Shown here: one piece after another, positions 48,001-62,073 of the stretch
Layout of the letters: each line of letters starts with the position of its first letter
How positions within the stretch are numbered: position 1 is the stretch's first letter
Origin: Odontesthes bonariensis
Taxonomy: Eukaryota > Chordata > Actinopteri > Atheriniformes > Atherinopsidae
Direction of reading: 5' to 3'
Assembly (NCBI RefSeq): GCF_027942865.1
Contig: NC_134517.1
Span: 17,304,009 to 17,368,008 of the forward strand
Length of the DNA stretch: 64,000 nt
Notes under the pieces: generated by a model
Database searches by the model: none
What the model was told of the DNA's origin: nothing
What the model saw: only the letters and a program-made list of their open reading frames with translations
Program-made: the position numbers and the translations under genes

Positions 48001-51000
48001 TAAACAATGTTTGTATACCTCTATGATTTCAGTCTGAGCGTGTTTGGTCCAGAAGGCCTGGGGGGGAGTGGTGCAGCTGACTGCCACAAAGCTAGAAGGC
48101 TTACGGTCCAGAGACGGCGCAACCAGCTCACTGCAGGCTGCAGAGCCATATAAACACAAGAGATTAAAAACTGGTGGATTTAATGGTGGGATGGCCGGTA
48201 ATCCTTGGCCATGGGCGGAATGTCATACAGTTTTTCTGTCATAGAGTTGTTGGTGCTCAATACGCAGCAACGGTTATGTAACTCTTACTTTGAACAGTGC
48301 ATAAAAAAATCAACATGGGTTTCCCACAGATTATGGTATCAACATCTGAGCCCATTAGTAACAAGAAATGCCACGTGTCTGTAGTTTTCATGTATCATAT
48401 GGATTTAAGGAGAAACAAAGCTGAGTCATTTCAAAGTAATACAATTCTTTTTCCAGTTAAAATGTTCTCTTCATGCTTTTCGCTTCAGTGAAACTCTAGA
48501 TCTTTGTCTAATTCAGATAGTATCTATAAATGTGTAAATTAGGCCTATGACAAACTCTGGGAAGAATCTAGCAAAACAGAGTGGTGGAACAGAGCTATAC
48601 AGACAAAAAAAAAAGTTTACAAAAACCTGCTTCTTCTGCTCATGCTATCTAGTATACAAAATTGCCACAAGAATAGGTTAACAAAGTCGAAAATTTTGAG
48701 CTTCAGGGCACTGTGTAGCACAACTGGTTGGGTAGGCGTCCCGGCCGGGTACAGAAGCAGTACTAAAGGCCACTCGTGCCTGAAAAACCTAGTTCGTAAG
48801 AAGCAATCCTGGGACAGTTTGGGGCAGTGGAGTTTGAGAGATAGATCATTGACAGAGAAACATTCAAATTCTGTTTCAATTGTGTTTCTGCCCAAATGCA
48901 ACAAGTTTAACATTAACTCCTCTTATAGCCAATTGGTCCTATATCTGATGGGTAAATGTTCCACTATATACAGTAACCAACTGTGGTAACCCTTGGGCAT
49001 CCTCCTGGGGCATTAGCTGGCACTAACCTGAATCTGTTGGATCAAAAGCAGACTGATTTGATTTGGAATATCTGTGGCGTCAGGTGTGCTAAGTCCCGCC
49101 GGCTGCCTAACTATTCTCTTTACACAAAAAAACACTCTTCAAAAGTGTTTTTGAACTGCAGGGACATGTTCTTAGTTCAAAAACAGAAAAGCCAACGAGG
49201 TGATAAATCAGTTCACAAAGTTTGAAGCTAAAAGGCTAAACAAGACACAAAGAAATGGATTGTCACTGAAGCGCAGGGTTAATTGAGCATATGTGACAGA
49301 GGAATTACAAAGTGATTTTGACCCGTCTGTGATCCGCAGGCAGGCCGTTACACCTCTTCAGCATCCATGTTGGCAGAGTTTTTGCAATCAAAGAAAAAAA
49401 ACCTGAAGGCATTGTGTTTGTCAGTCCCCATAACCCTCAAGGCCACAACCCAGTGGTGAAATAACAAAGCGTGTCGAAAGAGACGGTCATATTATTCTCT
49501 ATTTCAAACCCAGTCACCGGTATTGGCTGGCCGCTGCTTTATGAAGCACCACCCTGCCTCATTTCTCAACACCGTCCTATTTCCAAGCGTGACTGCTCCT
49601 GAAAAAACACATTTTACAACTATTCTCAGCCCATGCAAATACATACTGGATCCCGTCCCATTGCAGCTCTTTCGTCTATAGTGCTTTAGCAGATAAAGAT
49701 TTTCTCCCCAGCTTTTATAGCAGAGCTATCACATATTAACAATTTTAGTATAATGAATGAACAGAGATTAATTAATGTGGTTGAGAATTTACCGGGGCAA
49801 AACAACTCACAATCCTGTCAGAAATATTGCTCTTTGAGGAAGTCCACGGGTTTAACTTTAAACCAATGTCTCAATGAGACTGAGAACCTCTTCAGTGATG
49901 TAAAAGTAATTGTGTGTTATTTATTCATGGTTTAGTGCAAAGTCCCAACTACATCGTCTGCCGACATAAACTGGCAGGCTCCCTGCATTGAAAGAGGTAT
50001 AAAATATAGGAACATCATAACACATTTAGACGCTTTGTTGTCAGAAAACAACTAATATATGTTAGCCTCCCAACTGTGTTGGTTGTTCTGCTGCTTTCAC
50101 AACATATGATCAAAACACACATTTCACAACTCATTATCTAAAAACTTACAACTCAGATGAAGACTGCATTGTGATACCTGCCATTGGTACTCATGGCAGC
50201 CCTTGAAATGAGTCATATGACGCGTGGCAGCGATGCGTTGCTGTAGGTTCTGGCCTTCCAAAAGCCATAAAAAAGATTTAGTCTCAATGCACATCAGAGG
50301 ACCTCTGCATTCTGGTTCCGGTTTTATTGCCATGGTTATTTTTCTCTGTTTCATTTGGCTTCTTAAAACATTCATTTGCGGTTGTCTGTGGTGTGTTTCA
50401 CTTTTGTTGCGGCCATTTTAGCCAGGTCATAAAGCATACTGTAGTTTGAATAGATTTTCAATTAAAACGTCCTGCAACTATAGACTGCATATGACAAATG
50501 GATGTAGTCCCAGAGTCATAGAAGTGGAGCCAATGCAGATGTGTTCTGTACCGGACTACCATTGTTGGGGCTTTTCAACCACATAAACACAGCTGTGGTA
50601 TTTCAACAAGAAAAACGTTGGTTCATAGCCTAAAATTTCAAGTTCCTATTGAGAACCAAATGCCAGTTGGATACAAACTGGATTATTTTCTTTGCTGCCC
50701 AGACAACAAAAAAGAAAAAAAACTGAGAGATGTGAGTTGAAATCAGTTTGTAGATGTGTTACTGAAACCTACAAGAGGGGAGTGAGAAAGTGGTGCTGAA
50801 GTCTAAATGCGTTGGTTTGCTATGCGTGGTGAATGATTCTCTGCTTTATGAACATAGCTAATGCTGAAATGAACATCAAACCAGTTCTCTGTTGGTCAAA
50901 ATAAAGCATGAGGGGTGAGAGGTTTTATCTCGAAATTCTAATTGTTTTGTAGTGATAAAGGATAAATATACAGCGCCCTCCATAATGTTTGGGACAAAGT

Positions 51001-52619
51001 CACATTTTCTTTTAGTTATCCCTCTGCTCTTCAGTGTAAAATTCTAAGTCAAACAATTCAGACATGCTTAAGCAGATGTTCCCATACACCTCAGAAGTGA
51101 TTGTGCAACTGCCATCAGCAGCCATGCCCAAGGCCTAACGATCCCACTATCATGTTTAACAGATGAGCTGGTACTTTGGATCTCGGGCAGTTCCTTTTCA
51201 TCTCCACACTTTCTTGTTGCCATGACTTTGATATTGTTTAATCTTGGTCTCGTATGTCCATAACACCTTTCCCCAGGATTCTGCAGGCTCCTTTAAGTAC
51301 TTTTTCAACAACTGCGATCTGGTCATCCTGTTTTTGAGGCTAACTAGTGGTTTACGTCTTGCAGTGTAGCATCTGTATTTCTGTTCATGAAGTCTTCAAT
51401 GGATAGTGGTCTCTGACAAAGACTTATCTGCCTCCTGAAGACTGTGTTTGATCTGTTGGACAGGCGTTTGAGGATTTCTCTTTACCAAAATTCTTCTGTC
51501 ATCAGCGGTGAAGGTCTTCCTTGGCCTACCAGTACCTTTGCGATAATGATACTCTTTGTACAGTGGGAACGCAAGCTGACCCCAAAGCGACCCGACCCGT
51601 ACCGTACCGACCCGTACCGTACCGACCCGTACCGTACCGAACCGACCCGTACCGGACTGCATAGTGGAAACAAGGCTTAAATTGCCCTTGGGCTGAGTGT
51701 GGGATAGGCTCCAGGCCCCCCTGCAGCCCTGAATTGGATTAAGTGAGTCTGTAGTTACCATTGTTCAACATGAGGAACAATGGTAACTACAGACTCCAAA
51801 TTGTAGAAGCAAGCCTAGGTATGTTATCCCTGCACGAATGAAGCAATGAACACATTTGGGTAATCACAAACACCTGGAAAGCCAATTGTCCCAAACATCA
51901 TGGTGCCCTGAAATGATTTTATGCATAAAAAAATGTCTGAAATGTATGAAAATAACTTTAAATTAAAGTCTGGGGTGTGTTTTATTTAGAATTTTACACT
52001 GATGAGCAGAGGGGTAACTCGTGACTCGTAAAATGTGACTTTGTCCCAAACATTATGGGTACGCTGTGGGGGAGCCTGTGTAAAAAGATGAATGAGAAGC
52101 AGGTAAATTACTTCTGTAGAAGCAAGATAAGGTTAAAAAGGTCCTATAATAGTGTCCAAAAACTAAACGTGGTGATGGCAACTGATGATTAGTGTAGCTT
52201 TAAGGAATAAGGTAAGTGTTGCATGTTCTTCTTACTGCTGACAAACACACCGAAAGATCCAAAACCAAGAGAGAATCTTTCAAAAATGTGTTGATCTTTA
52301 GAAAAATTAAAAAAGGCTCTGATCCGTTTGAAATGTGCATCATTGTATTTCTGAAGTTTCTCAACTTACCCACGCTAAACTCCAGCGCCGGCTCATCTGG
52401 ATCTTGACTGTTGCCTGTGGGATAGAAAAAATTTGAGCTGAAGCTTTTTTTTCTTAAACCCCGCAATTTCATCATCCGTGAAGCAAACAAGGTTACCATG
52501 GCACCAGTTACTTAGCTACCTGAAAGAGCAAGCCCCATCATTTCAGCTGAAAGATCAAAGGTGTTGGCCCGGTAGACCGACCATGGCCGATGGCGGGGGC
52601 TGCGCTCTTTCCCGGACAT
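38219..52619 (-). CDS. INPP4A: Inositol polyphosphate-4-phosphatase type I A
   Basis: Removes the 4-phosphate of PI(3,4)P2 at endosomes and plasma membrane, ending PI3K signalling. 23 coding exons: 52619-52520, 52414-52370, 48137-48019, 47925-47809, 47697-47618, 47531-47414, 46948-46858, 46724-46577, 45270-45140, 43698-43594, 43490-43382, 43253-43236, 43106-42920, 42540-42259, 42160-42013, 41658-41626, 41190-41018, 40880-40757, 40469-40202, 39010-38913, 38815-38703, 38598-38444 and 38351-38219. They sum to 2895 nt (964 residues; human about 940-980). N-terminal C2 region ([25 protein letters not shown]), central region ([19 protein letters not shown]), a Ser/Arg/Pro-rich linker in exon 14, and the CX5R motif CKSAKDR (C882, R888). 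The tail EGTYGKVET is conserved. Exon 12 is an 18-nt microexon. INPP4B shares the motif, but the tail and COA5 synteny favour INPP4A. A leader exon further upstream is possible. Confidence 0.96.
41966..42011. repeat. (TA)n abutting the INPP4A exon 15 donor
   Basis: ATATAT run interrupted by TG. On the coding strand it begins at about the fourth base of the donor gtacatat. Confidence 0.9.
42165..42193. repeat. (AC)n at the INPP4A exon 15 acceptor
   Basis: On the coding strand this is (GT)n lying where the polypyrimidine tract of the acceptor (exon start 42160) is expected. Confidence 0.9.
50969..52068 (-). mobile_element. Tc1-like element with decayed transposase
   Basis: Inverted termini CCATAATGTTTGGGACAAAG and inverse, at about 50980 and 52045. 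Minus-strand fragments give [17 protein letters not shown] and [20 protein letters not shown], the HTH part of a Tc1 transposase, broken by frameshifts and an internal insertion. In INPP4A intron 2. Confidence 0.8.
51590..51656. repeat. Tandem ACCGTACCGACCCGT minisatellite
   Basis: Three to four copies of a 15-bp unit, flanked by GTGGGAACGCA on the left and TGCATAGTGGAAACAAG on the right, inside the Tc1 transposase remnant. Probably a small secondary insertion. Confidence 0.8.
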
Positions 52620-55600
52620 GGTGGGCTCACGGAGGATGGAATGCAGAAAATAAAGGGGCCTCAAGAGCAGGACAATGTCAGGATGATGCAAAATGGAAAC
52701 TGGTCCGTCACGTCGTCTTCTCAGATATGTGTATATGGGATTTTCTTTGCGAGTTGATTTGAGCGGTCAGGCGCTTGTCAGTGAGAAACCTGGAACAAAA
52801 AAAAAACAACAGGAAAATTAGACTTTGATACTAATCTCATTCTTTCAACAAGATGGCACTTGAGCTTAAAAAAAATATTTGAAGACAGTGTCATAAAGTC
52901 TGCAACAAATAATTAATGTCAGTTGTGGGTCTAAAACAGCATTTTCTGTGACGCTTCAACCTGAGTTGAGCAACATATGAGAGTTCTTGGTTTGAATTGT
53001 TTCTTGAATTTGGAAAGCGCTAATATATGCAGAGAGACAAATCTCAAAGAGCTAGATGTGAGACTTTTCGCACAGCTGTTGGATATGAAACGCTGCACAC
53101 ACCGCCCCAAACTGAATCTGCATCTTCAGTCTCCTCGTACTGCAAGTGTGCCTGGTGAGAGAACTGAGTTTTCCCTCTTGTGAGAGTAATGAAGCACACG
53201 GGCACAGATAAGGAGCATAAAAAAGAGAAAATAAAAAATCTATTCGCAAATACAAGACAAAGACATGAGAGATTTTTTTAAATATAATCTCACTGTCAAA
53301 AGGTGGAAGATTAGCAATTATTTAACAAGACGGAAATGTTTGATCAAACTAAACTTGAGGTCAAGAATCTCAATAACTTTATTAAAGCTCTTCTCGTGCA
53401 GGATAAAGATAATTTATGAATGAGTGCTTGTAATGAACAATAAAGCCTCGATAAAAGTGTTGGACAGTCAGACTTTAAGGTTGTTACTGCTATGATGAGA
53501 GGCCTGGAAGAACCTCAATCAGCAGTAGTGATTCCCTCGGAGACCTGATTGATCTGGCAATTTGCTCTGACTTTTACCATATTTTAACATCAAAATAACC
53601 ATCACCTCGATATCAATATTAATCCAGAAACTGCAGGGAATTACTTGTGGAGAAACTCAAAGCTAAATCAGGGGCTGAAAAATGCAAAAGCCGCAGCACA
53701 TAAGGTAGCTCGTAGGGAGCAGAAAACTGAAGTCGCGCCAAGTGTGCCATAACAGGAGATTTGGCTGCTCTGAAACATTTACAACCTCTTGTTGTGATGT
53801 CTCTGCGCTCCTCAGCCTCCTTTTGGCTCCATCTTTGTCACACTAACAGCCAGAGGCAAAAGATGAGAGCACTGCTGGGCCCTCGTGTCATTATCACACA
53901 TTTAGCCATTTCAGAGACGTTTATCTGTGCAATTTATGAAGCAGCTGATAATTGTCCAATTAAAATATGAATGTAAAAAAAAAAAAAAAGACGAGTTAAG
54001 AAACGACTGTCCTCACAGTGCCAGGTGCTTCCAAAACCAGAATATTCACTTTAGAGGCTCAGGAAAAGTAGTAAATCTGTACATTTCAACAGCCAGAATT
54101 ACAACTGGGAAATGTAGTTTGAAAAATTGCACACGGAATAAATTTTTTTAAAGAATGGACTCATTTACAGTTGATAAACTGACTTGTTTCAGCTCTACTG
54201 AGCTGAGTTTTTCTCTCCTTGATTTCTCTTTTCCCTCGGATTCCTTTTCAGTCACAGTCTCCTTGAGCTCATTTTTCTACAGTTTCAGCAAACCAAGTAA
54301 AGAAAAGTTTCGTAAGAGGACAACAAAACACCTTGAAATTAAACATGTGCCTGTGAGGTCTTCTATATGCACAGTAAAGCACGTGTGAAGAGCCAATAAA
54401 TGATCGCATGTTAAATAACGAGTATGAACAACAAAGCAAAATTATAAGAGAGATTGATTCAGCTCCTGTAGATGCAACTAAACAGAAACACATTATATGG
54501 ATCAAAAGCACAGTTTCTTATAAGAGGCCAAGAAGAATAAATGTCAGTAACACATGAAGAAATTTGACATGTTCGGGAGAGAAAAGAGCACAGCAAGTGG
54601 CCTGCCTCAATTTGTGCTGAAAGGTAAACGGTTCCACTTCCTGTGGCATGTCAGATTTGTGCATTCATGTGTGAGGACCTCTGCAATGAAGTTCTATTTT
54701 TACTCGTGAATCTGTTCTGACGTCACCCCGGCACGTGCGAATGAAAACGCCGTCTCCCAGTGTCACACAAAAAAAAAATCCAAGTCGTAACCGTACAGTC
54801 ACACATAACACACACAGTCCAGCGAGCGTGATGCTCTTTGCCAGTTTAGTGTCTGTCTTGGCACCTTCATGTGAGGCTTAAACAGATGACAATTACAGCA
54901 TGGATGCTCTGCCTCATTAGGCTGTGTGATAGTCATTGTCAGTGGGAGACGTCTTCTAACACACTGTAATCTCCACTGCCTGGGGCACCGTGGGAAGCTC
55001 TATGGGAAACACAATGTCGATCTAATGTAAAGCCACAGGGAGGAATGGATCCTCTTCATTTCATCTGGCGGACAGTCATCAGCCACATGCAGCCTGCTGG
55101 CGGGGAGGCAAAACTTTAGTAGCGCTGAAACGTCTCCATTTGCAGACTGATCATCAGAATTGATGAATGACGCTCTTCTTCTGTTCAGCACTAATCTCTG
55201 CAGTTTTACTCAGTACAAAGACCGCATTTTTCTGCTTTTGAGCTGGCACGCAGCTAACATTTTCATTATCCACTAAACTCCTCTGTGAGTCTATAACAGC
55301 AACAAAATAGAAAAAGATCAACGTTCACAATTGCCCAAACCCCACGGCGATCTTTTCAAAATGCTTGTTCTATCCAACTAACCGTCTAAAACCTGAAGCT
55401 ATCTGGTATGGTTTTGGTATTTTCATCTGAAAAATGAATTAATCAACAAGTCAGCCATTAAAAAGTTAGTTAGAATTTTTATTACTGATCTATCATTTTG
55501 ACAACTGACTTATTTTCTCAGCTTATAGCTGACAGTGACTGATGTTTAAGGGTATCATTCCTTTATATTACAGCTTTATTTCTGCTGGTATTTTCTCGAG

Positions 55601-57583
55601 CTCTCTAGCTGCTTTAATGACAGAATCGTACAATTACTGCTTTCCTTAACCTGTTCCCTACACAGACTATACTTCAATTTTGACACATCAGTACGTTTAC
55701 ATTCTATGTTGCCACACAGGTTCTGTGATGACGCCAAGCTTCCATGTCTTGCTATTGAAATGCACAGACCTTTGTGTTACACTCTGAACACCGTTGTGCA
55801 AGAGATTGCAAGTTTAAGACTCATCTTTTTCCACAGTCATGAATTTCTTTTCTTTCCTCTGCCACTCACAGGTCCTTGCTTTTCTGCTGCACTCTCGTCT
55901 GTCAATGGCTGGGGTTAGAATTAATATAATGTAATGTACATTGATATTCACATGAATAATAACATCGCCCTACAGAAAACAACAGCCAAAGGAATGTTAC
56001 CGTCTCACAATTTACAGCCACGGATTGTTACGCTACTACGCTTTGGACAAGTAGACAAATACACCGACTGCATGTTTTCTAGTGGTGGATAGGACAGAGA
56101 TTTAGGTTGTCTTTAGTCCTCTGGGACAGTCTGGAGACAAAACTGACCCATTTTGTTGGGCTGCAGGCCCACAGCTGCCCTCTTGCAGATGCTGTCAGCA
56201 TCGGCTGCACTGCAGCTCCTCTTTCTTAGACCTCCTCCACATCCCTTTAAATCTCTCTCCTCTGCTATGTCATCAGGCCTGTCTTCTTCCTTTTTCAGCT
56301 CCTGCAAATTCCCATTTCCTGTGCCACGCATGCAAGTCCGATGCTCCAGTTCATTTCAATCTAGTGATTAGGATTCAGTCCGACGCTGACCTGTGCAGGA
56401 CTAGCTATCCGTTGAATCCAATGTAGAATTGTCCACTTGGTGTCGGAATGACCAAGACTGAGCCATAAAATGAGGAGTTTTGAGGATATGTTACTCCCAA
56501 GTGAAGAACATTTGTCCACACACACCAAAGCAGAGAGGAAGTGCATAGAGGAGCAACTCTGTAGAGAACTGAGTATTATAAAGGAAACCTCTGGTGATGA
56601 TGAATCATTGTTAAATGTTGTTATATTTGAGTGGATTCTAAGTTATCAGGAGGAACATTTGGGGTTTTACTAACACCGGATGGAGAATGGAAGGATTTAT
56701 AAGTTAAATGCTTTCTTCCTTTGAAGTGAATCAAAATAAAACTCAATTCTCTGTTGTGACTTGTGAAAAGAGTGACAACAGTCAACAGATCAAATTAAAT
56801 CATTTGAGATCTAAAAGAAATGTCAGGGAGGCCTGTAATCGCGTGACTCGTTGCATCATAAATCACCATATCCGACATAAAAAGCACTTTCTTCGTAACC
56901 ACTGATCAACACTTTCCTATGAACCTGTAACAACAAACTGGGTGAGATTTTGTCTGTTTAACCGGACTGCGTGGACATGAACAGAAGCCAAAGCTTCCAG
57001 TGTAGATTTATTTATGGCAGCACGAGCTAATGATATTGCAATTATACTTGAGTGTGTTTGATCGCGGACAATAACAAATATTGCGTCATGACCTGCTGAT
57101 GCTCATCCACTGAGGCTGCTGCATGGTGCTGCTGCTGCTGTATGAACACTTCGTTTAACACAATTCACACACACCACGAATCAAAACAAAAACATCGACA
57201 TTTAACATGTCGCTATGGCAGTAAACACGTATCATTCTGGTCCCGCTGGGAGCTGGAGCCGCCGCTTTATGACATCATTAATAACCGAGAGCAAACGCCC
57301 TCAAAACAAAGCCATGAAATTACATCTAATGAGAGACACGTTTGAATATAAATTTCTCATACCGTTGAGGGAAAAGCGAAGCCTTCTTGTCATACTGATG
57401 CGCATCCTGGGTCGCATCGACGATGCCTGCAGTCAAGACTCGCCCTGATTCCCTCTGACACATTCAGACGTAATACCTCCGGTGGAAGCAACGCCTCCTC
57501 TGGCCGCTGGGAGTCGCTGTTGGCCATGTTTGCAAAAAGCATCACCACCAACATAATCATCACGGATGCTGCTGGAGATAGTG
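52620..57583. other. INPP4A 5' region and intergenic sequence
   Basis: The ATG context CCACCATGT at 52619 is a good start. No upstream coding exon fits. The rest is non-repetitive-looking AT-rich sequence with short homopolymers. Open frames up to about 85 codons lack splice or domain support. Confidence 0.5.
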
Positions 57584-59648
57584 TGCTGGTTCTCTTTCAA
57601 TATTCGTTTCGGTATTTCACTATGGGACACGCCCCGATGTCCCCTTTCCCAGAAGCTCCTATAAAGCCAGTTCTTACTGGCAGACACAAGTGACGTCTGC
57701 CTCTCGTCACTTATGATTATGATAGGACAGGGACCTCTTCCTTTCATAAGATCCTGTGACCTTCTCTTTGCAGGAGAAGCCTCTTCTATCTCCCAGAAGC
57801 AAGCTCTCAGATGGCAGGTGCGGCTGACGGGCTAGCGAAACCAGGTTTCTCGTACCTGCTTTCTGTCGAACCTCTTCTGGCATCTCACCCACCCCCAACA
57901 CAGAAGTCCACTTTGTCAGGCCTCGCCTTTCCATCCAAACATCGACTGTTTTTAACGACTTCAGACTTGTGGGAAGAGCTGTGCATGGTGACCTCTGCCT
58001 GCATCTTCACAGATGTGCTGTCCAGGCCTCCCGAAGAGCCATGGCTCTGATGGTCGCTCAAGAGAGAGCCAGGTGGCTCAATTTGTCCAGTCTGTCTCAG
58101 AAAGAGAAGACTCAACTCCTCAATGTGCCTGGATGAAGCACTACAGATGTGCCTGTCCAAAAAGATGCCACCTCCTCCCCCCACTGCATCCCGTCAGAAG
58201 TTTGCCCAAAGCCATGGCTCGCCTCGCCTACCGCATCCCCAAACATCAACGTCAAGTGACCGCAGGCACGGAAAACCTCAGTTTTCAAAGGTGCCCCCTG
58301 TGCCCCGATGTGATGGCAGGAAGCCAAACCTCCTGTCACTGTGGGTGCCAGGAAGAAGAGACGCGCTATCTAGGACACTGTCACCAGGGAGAGAGAACAC
58401 GATCAGCCAGACACCTGCGCCACCCCCCCCAAAAAGATATTTTCAAGGGCCCCGAAAAGACATGCAGAGGTCGTGTAAGCAGAGGAGGAAGAGCAAACCC
58501 TGCAGAGAGCTATGTGGGGCCGCAGCTGAGTCCCAAACACCAGTGTCATAAAACACAGTTTTCATCCTCTCTAGCTCAAGACTGATCAAAGTTTTTCTCA
58601 GGTGCACAACCAGGCTCTGAGCTGAGGGCGCTGCCACAAAACAAATGCATAAAAGTTCACGAAACGGGCACGACGCCTCCGCCTGGTGATGAAGAGCTTG
58701 ATCGCCTGATGGTGCTTGACACACTGTCTAACCCACCTTTAAAGCTGCTGCAGCACGTTGAGCTGAAAATGCTCTCCTTGAAAAGCAGCTGTGTTGCTTG
58801 CACTGGTTTCTGCTATGTGTGTGAGAGTGACATGCATACATTATCAGTTAACCCGTCCTGTATGCAGTTTTTAATGGGAGGATCTAAGGTTTTTGATAAA
58901 ACCTGACCCTGCTTTTGCATCCAAGGTTTTTGACCTGACCAGGCTATCCTGTCTTCTACCCACCGGCCTTCTCCTAACAGGAGGATGAACGTCTAAATAC
59001 GCTCTGCCTGGTGCGGGGGCGTTGCACACTTATGTCGATAGAACAGCTGGAGTCAGGAAATCAGAGCAGCTGTTTGGTCATGGTATTCACCACAATTTGG
59101 GAAGTCTCTCACAAAGCAGCGACTGTCACACTGGCGTGTGGAGGCCATCATGGTGGCTTGCATGCTCATTGGACGCCTCATCGTGGGCACTATTTTAAGG
59201 CATCTCTGTGGAAGACATATGTGTGGCACTTCCACCAGATTCTACAGAATGGATGTTACTGTGTCTACGCTGTCTGACACAGTACTGAGCGCAGACTCCA
59301 TGTCTGTTTGTTGTTTAAAAAATGTTGGTGTGGAACAGTCTAAGAGGTGACCTTTGTCTGGCAGTACGGAAGCCTCTGCAATCGATAATGAGATACCTAA
59401 ACAAATGTTGAAAGAGAGCATAGGTTAATAGACGAACCCAGGTTCTCCGGAACATGAGTGAGCTGTCTCACCAGACCACCCTGCTTGCCTGGAGCGAGGG
59501 AAAGGTGTGCTTACCTAAAAATAAAGCGAGAAGATCACATCAGGCTCCCTAGAAGGAGGAAGTGCCTCCTCTGGGGAGCAGAGGACAGCCCCCGGGGGTG
59601 TGTCCCATAGTGAGATACTGGAACGAATGTTGAATGAGAACCAGTGTT
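57584..59648 (+). mobile_element. Decayed DIRS-type retrotransposon with inverted termini
   Basis: Inverted ends: CACTATGGGACACGCCCC at about 57619 and, reversed, ending near 59648 (GGGTGTGTCCCATAGTGAGA). This is the terminus style of fish DIRS elements, which have tyrosine recombinase rather than integrase. Inside, AQERARWLNLSSLSQKEKTQ (from about 58052, across a frame change) resembles the C-terminal part of DIRS ORF1. RT and recombinase are missing; the copy is internally deleted and broken. Confidence 0.7.
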
Positions 59649-62073
59649 AATTTCTTAACTTAAATATCGGCATAGTGAGAGCCAGAGAAAACCAAACCAA
59701 ACAATCAAAACTGATAAATGTTTAAATTTCATTAAAAAAAAAATGCTCAAAGGATATCAGAATTATAGGACGTGGACGTGTTAAGTCAAAAATGATGACA
59801 TGATTGCATAAATCATCATGTTCTGTAATAAGTAGAAATGAAGCGGTGGTTTTGTGACCTCAGAGCTCAGCATAACCTCTCCTAAGTTAGGGCCTTTCTA
59901 TCTGCAGACCCAATAAAAATAGCCAGTGTATACTGTGTATATAAGTAGGTGCAGCTTACCCATACTGCCTATTGCGACAAAAAAAGTGCTTTAAAAGCCA
60001 TTATACAGCCAATACTAGAATTAAAGACAAAACACAAAGTAAAGACCGCATATAAGTTAAACTGGAGCCATCCAACACAAAACTGCAACAAAAGCAGAGA
60101 ATATGATCGAAATGCCCTGCAGCCTCTAATCACTCAACTTTGAAATTATTTAACTGTTGGCCAGAACTATTTCTAGTTTGTAGATGGCCAGGAAATGGTA
60201 TTTAAAGAGGTGAAAGCTAAATCTACGGATTTCAACAAATTCTGGCAAAGTAAACACAAAATAGTTTTCTGAATTTGCATTTGAAAAAGGAAAAAGAGAT
60301 TTCCCCTAACAAGGCTGCCTAAACACACTTTCTGGAAACCATTGTGACAGAAAAGCAGGCGCAGCATAAGGCTTCTTATCAAAGGGTCAGTCAGCAGAGA
60401 CAGAAATCAATGAGTAAAGACATGCATTCATTCCCTCATACATGCTTTTCAAGGTTGCAAGGACGCATAAACGTGTTGACTAGGGATGTTATGATGGCAC
60501 AATCACATTATAACACAAGTATATTATTAACGTCATTAGAAAAACTTTAAAGTATTCCGAGATGCACACAGAACCTTTATTGTGATGCAAAACAATGCCT
60601 TACTGTTTTATGACACCTGGCCCTTTAAAATGCTATGTTGAAGGTTGGCCAGCAAATGTTGCCATATTTAATTGTATCAAATGCTTTGAAACACAATTGC
60701 TTCATATTGATTCAGTGCACCAGAAAGCTTCGGTTTCTCCAGTGTAGAAGAATAATCAGTGTTAACTAATTTCATGGCCTGAGAGAACATTTTCTCATCG
60801 TAAAAACTTTACTTGCCACTCTTTGGTTTAGTTATGGTGTCACAAAAGCAAAATAATTGGACTTCTGCTTAAATGATGATACCAGGCCTGTGGTATATTA
60901 GTCATGGTAGTCTAGTTTAGGTTGCTGTTCTCATAACTTATTGTCAGTTTCTGCTATTAAACAGGGAGAAGAGCAGGCTCAGGTGCTGTTCCAAGGAGGA
61001 TCTAGAGGTCAGCTGACATTTTCACTGCTACTTCCTGTTCATATGGAAATTCAGACAAGTGGTAAAACAGGTTCAGGTCATCAATTGAACGTGCGTTTCC
61101 CTCATATGTGCACATCTGAAACAATGACCACGTTTCTGTTGGGAGTCGTCATGCTTGTCTGTGTCATTCCTCTCAGGTTCTATGTGACACAACTAAAGAT
61201 GGGACTTTTTTTTTATGTGCTTCACTTTCAGTGCGGCTCACTGTTTTTCTGAGACGCCTTTTGTAATGTAGACTGAGCATCCGAGGAAATCTTTATACAT
61301 CAGTAAGAAAAGAACATTTTCAATTCACTTTTTGATACTGACAACAGACTCAATCAGTGATGGACTGGTGCAAAAATGATGTAGCAGTTTATTCGTAATT
61401 CACTTTTTTTATGCTGCAATAAGTAAACGGAGTACTTGAAGCAAATTAATCCGTTTTATAGGCGTTCAGTCTCAATCAGTGAGTAGTTTTGAATGTTTTT
61501 TAATTAAATGTATTTACTATGTGATGTCCATCAACTTTCCTGATTTTTTGTTTATTCATTTTAAAGCTGTTTGGTGCGCTTTGCCTCTCCTGCGGTGCGC
61601 ATCACATCCAGGTGATTTCTAAGGGAAAGTTGAAACTTTTGAGTCAGTGTCACCGAAACTCCTCAGTGGCTCGTGAATGCTGCAGAAACACAATGAGTGC
61701 CACCCTATTTTTATTTTTTTTTTTGTCTGCTTTGGGTGACATCCAATGAGAGCGGGGCTCGTGACCGCGCCCTGCCAGTATCGGAACTTCTGTCAGTTAA
61801 AGCGCAGGTGTGTTCTGCCTTAGTTTGAAAAGATCTCAACGACGTCCACCGGCACGGGAGAAAAACTGTCCCTGACATCATAGTTGGAGGATTCTGTTTA
61901 ACAAGTTGGCTCAAGGATATGCGAGAAACTTTAAAACAGTCAACTTTGGAAGAGACGCCGCGGACGTCCTGATTGGAGTAGATTTCCGTCCTCTGTGATA
62001 TATGATTGATTAATTGTACCGTACCTCAACGACGTCGAATTTCGCACATTAGGGACAGCAATTTTTGCGCACT
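59649..62073. other. Intergenic region and SLC9A 5' flank
   Basis: No coding exon is seen. A TAGGGATGTTATG motif at 60483 may be one end of an old hAT MITE; no partner end was found. An inverted CCAAT (ATTGG) lies at about 61972, about 100 bp before the SLC9A ATG. Confidence 0.45.

Noticed and set aside
48680-48800. tRNA-like head (TAGCACAACTGGTTGGGTAGG)
   Set aside because: The A box is suggestive of a SINE, but no clear B box or tail was found nearby; too weak to list.
60481-60790. Possible hAT MITE starting TAGGGATGTTATG
   Set aside because: No matching inverted end or 8-bp duplication was found, so it is not called as a feature.
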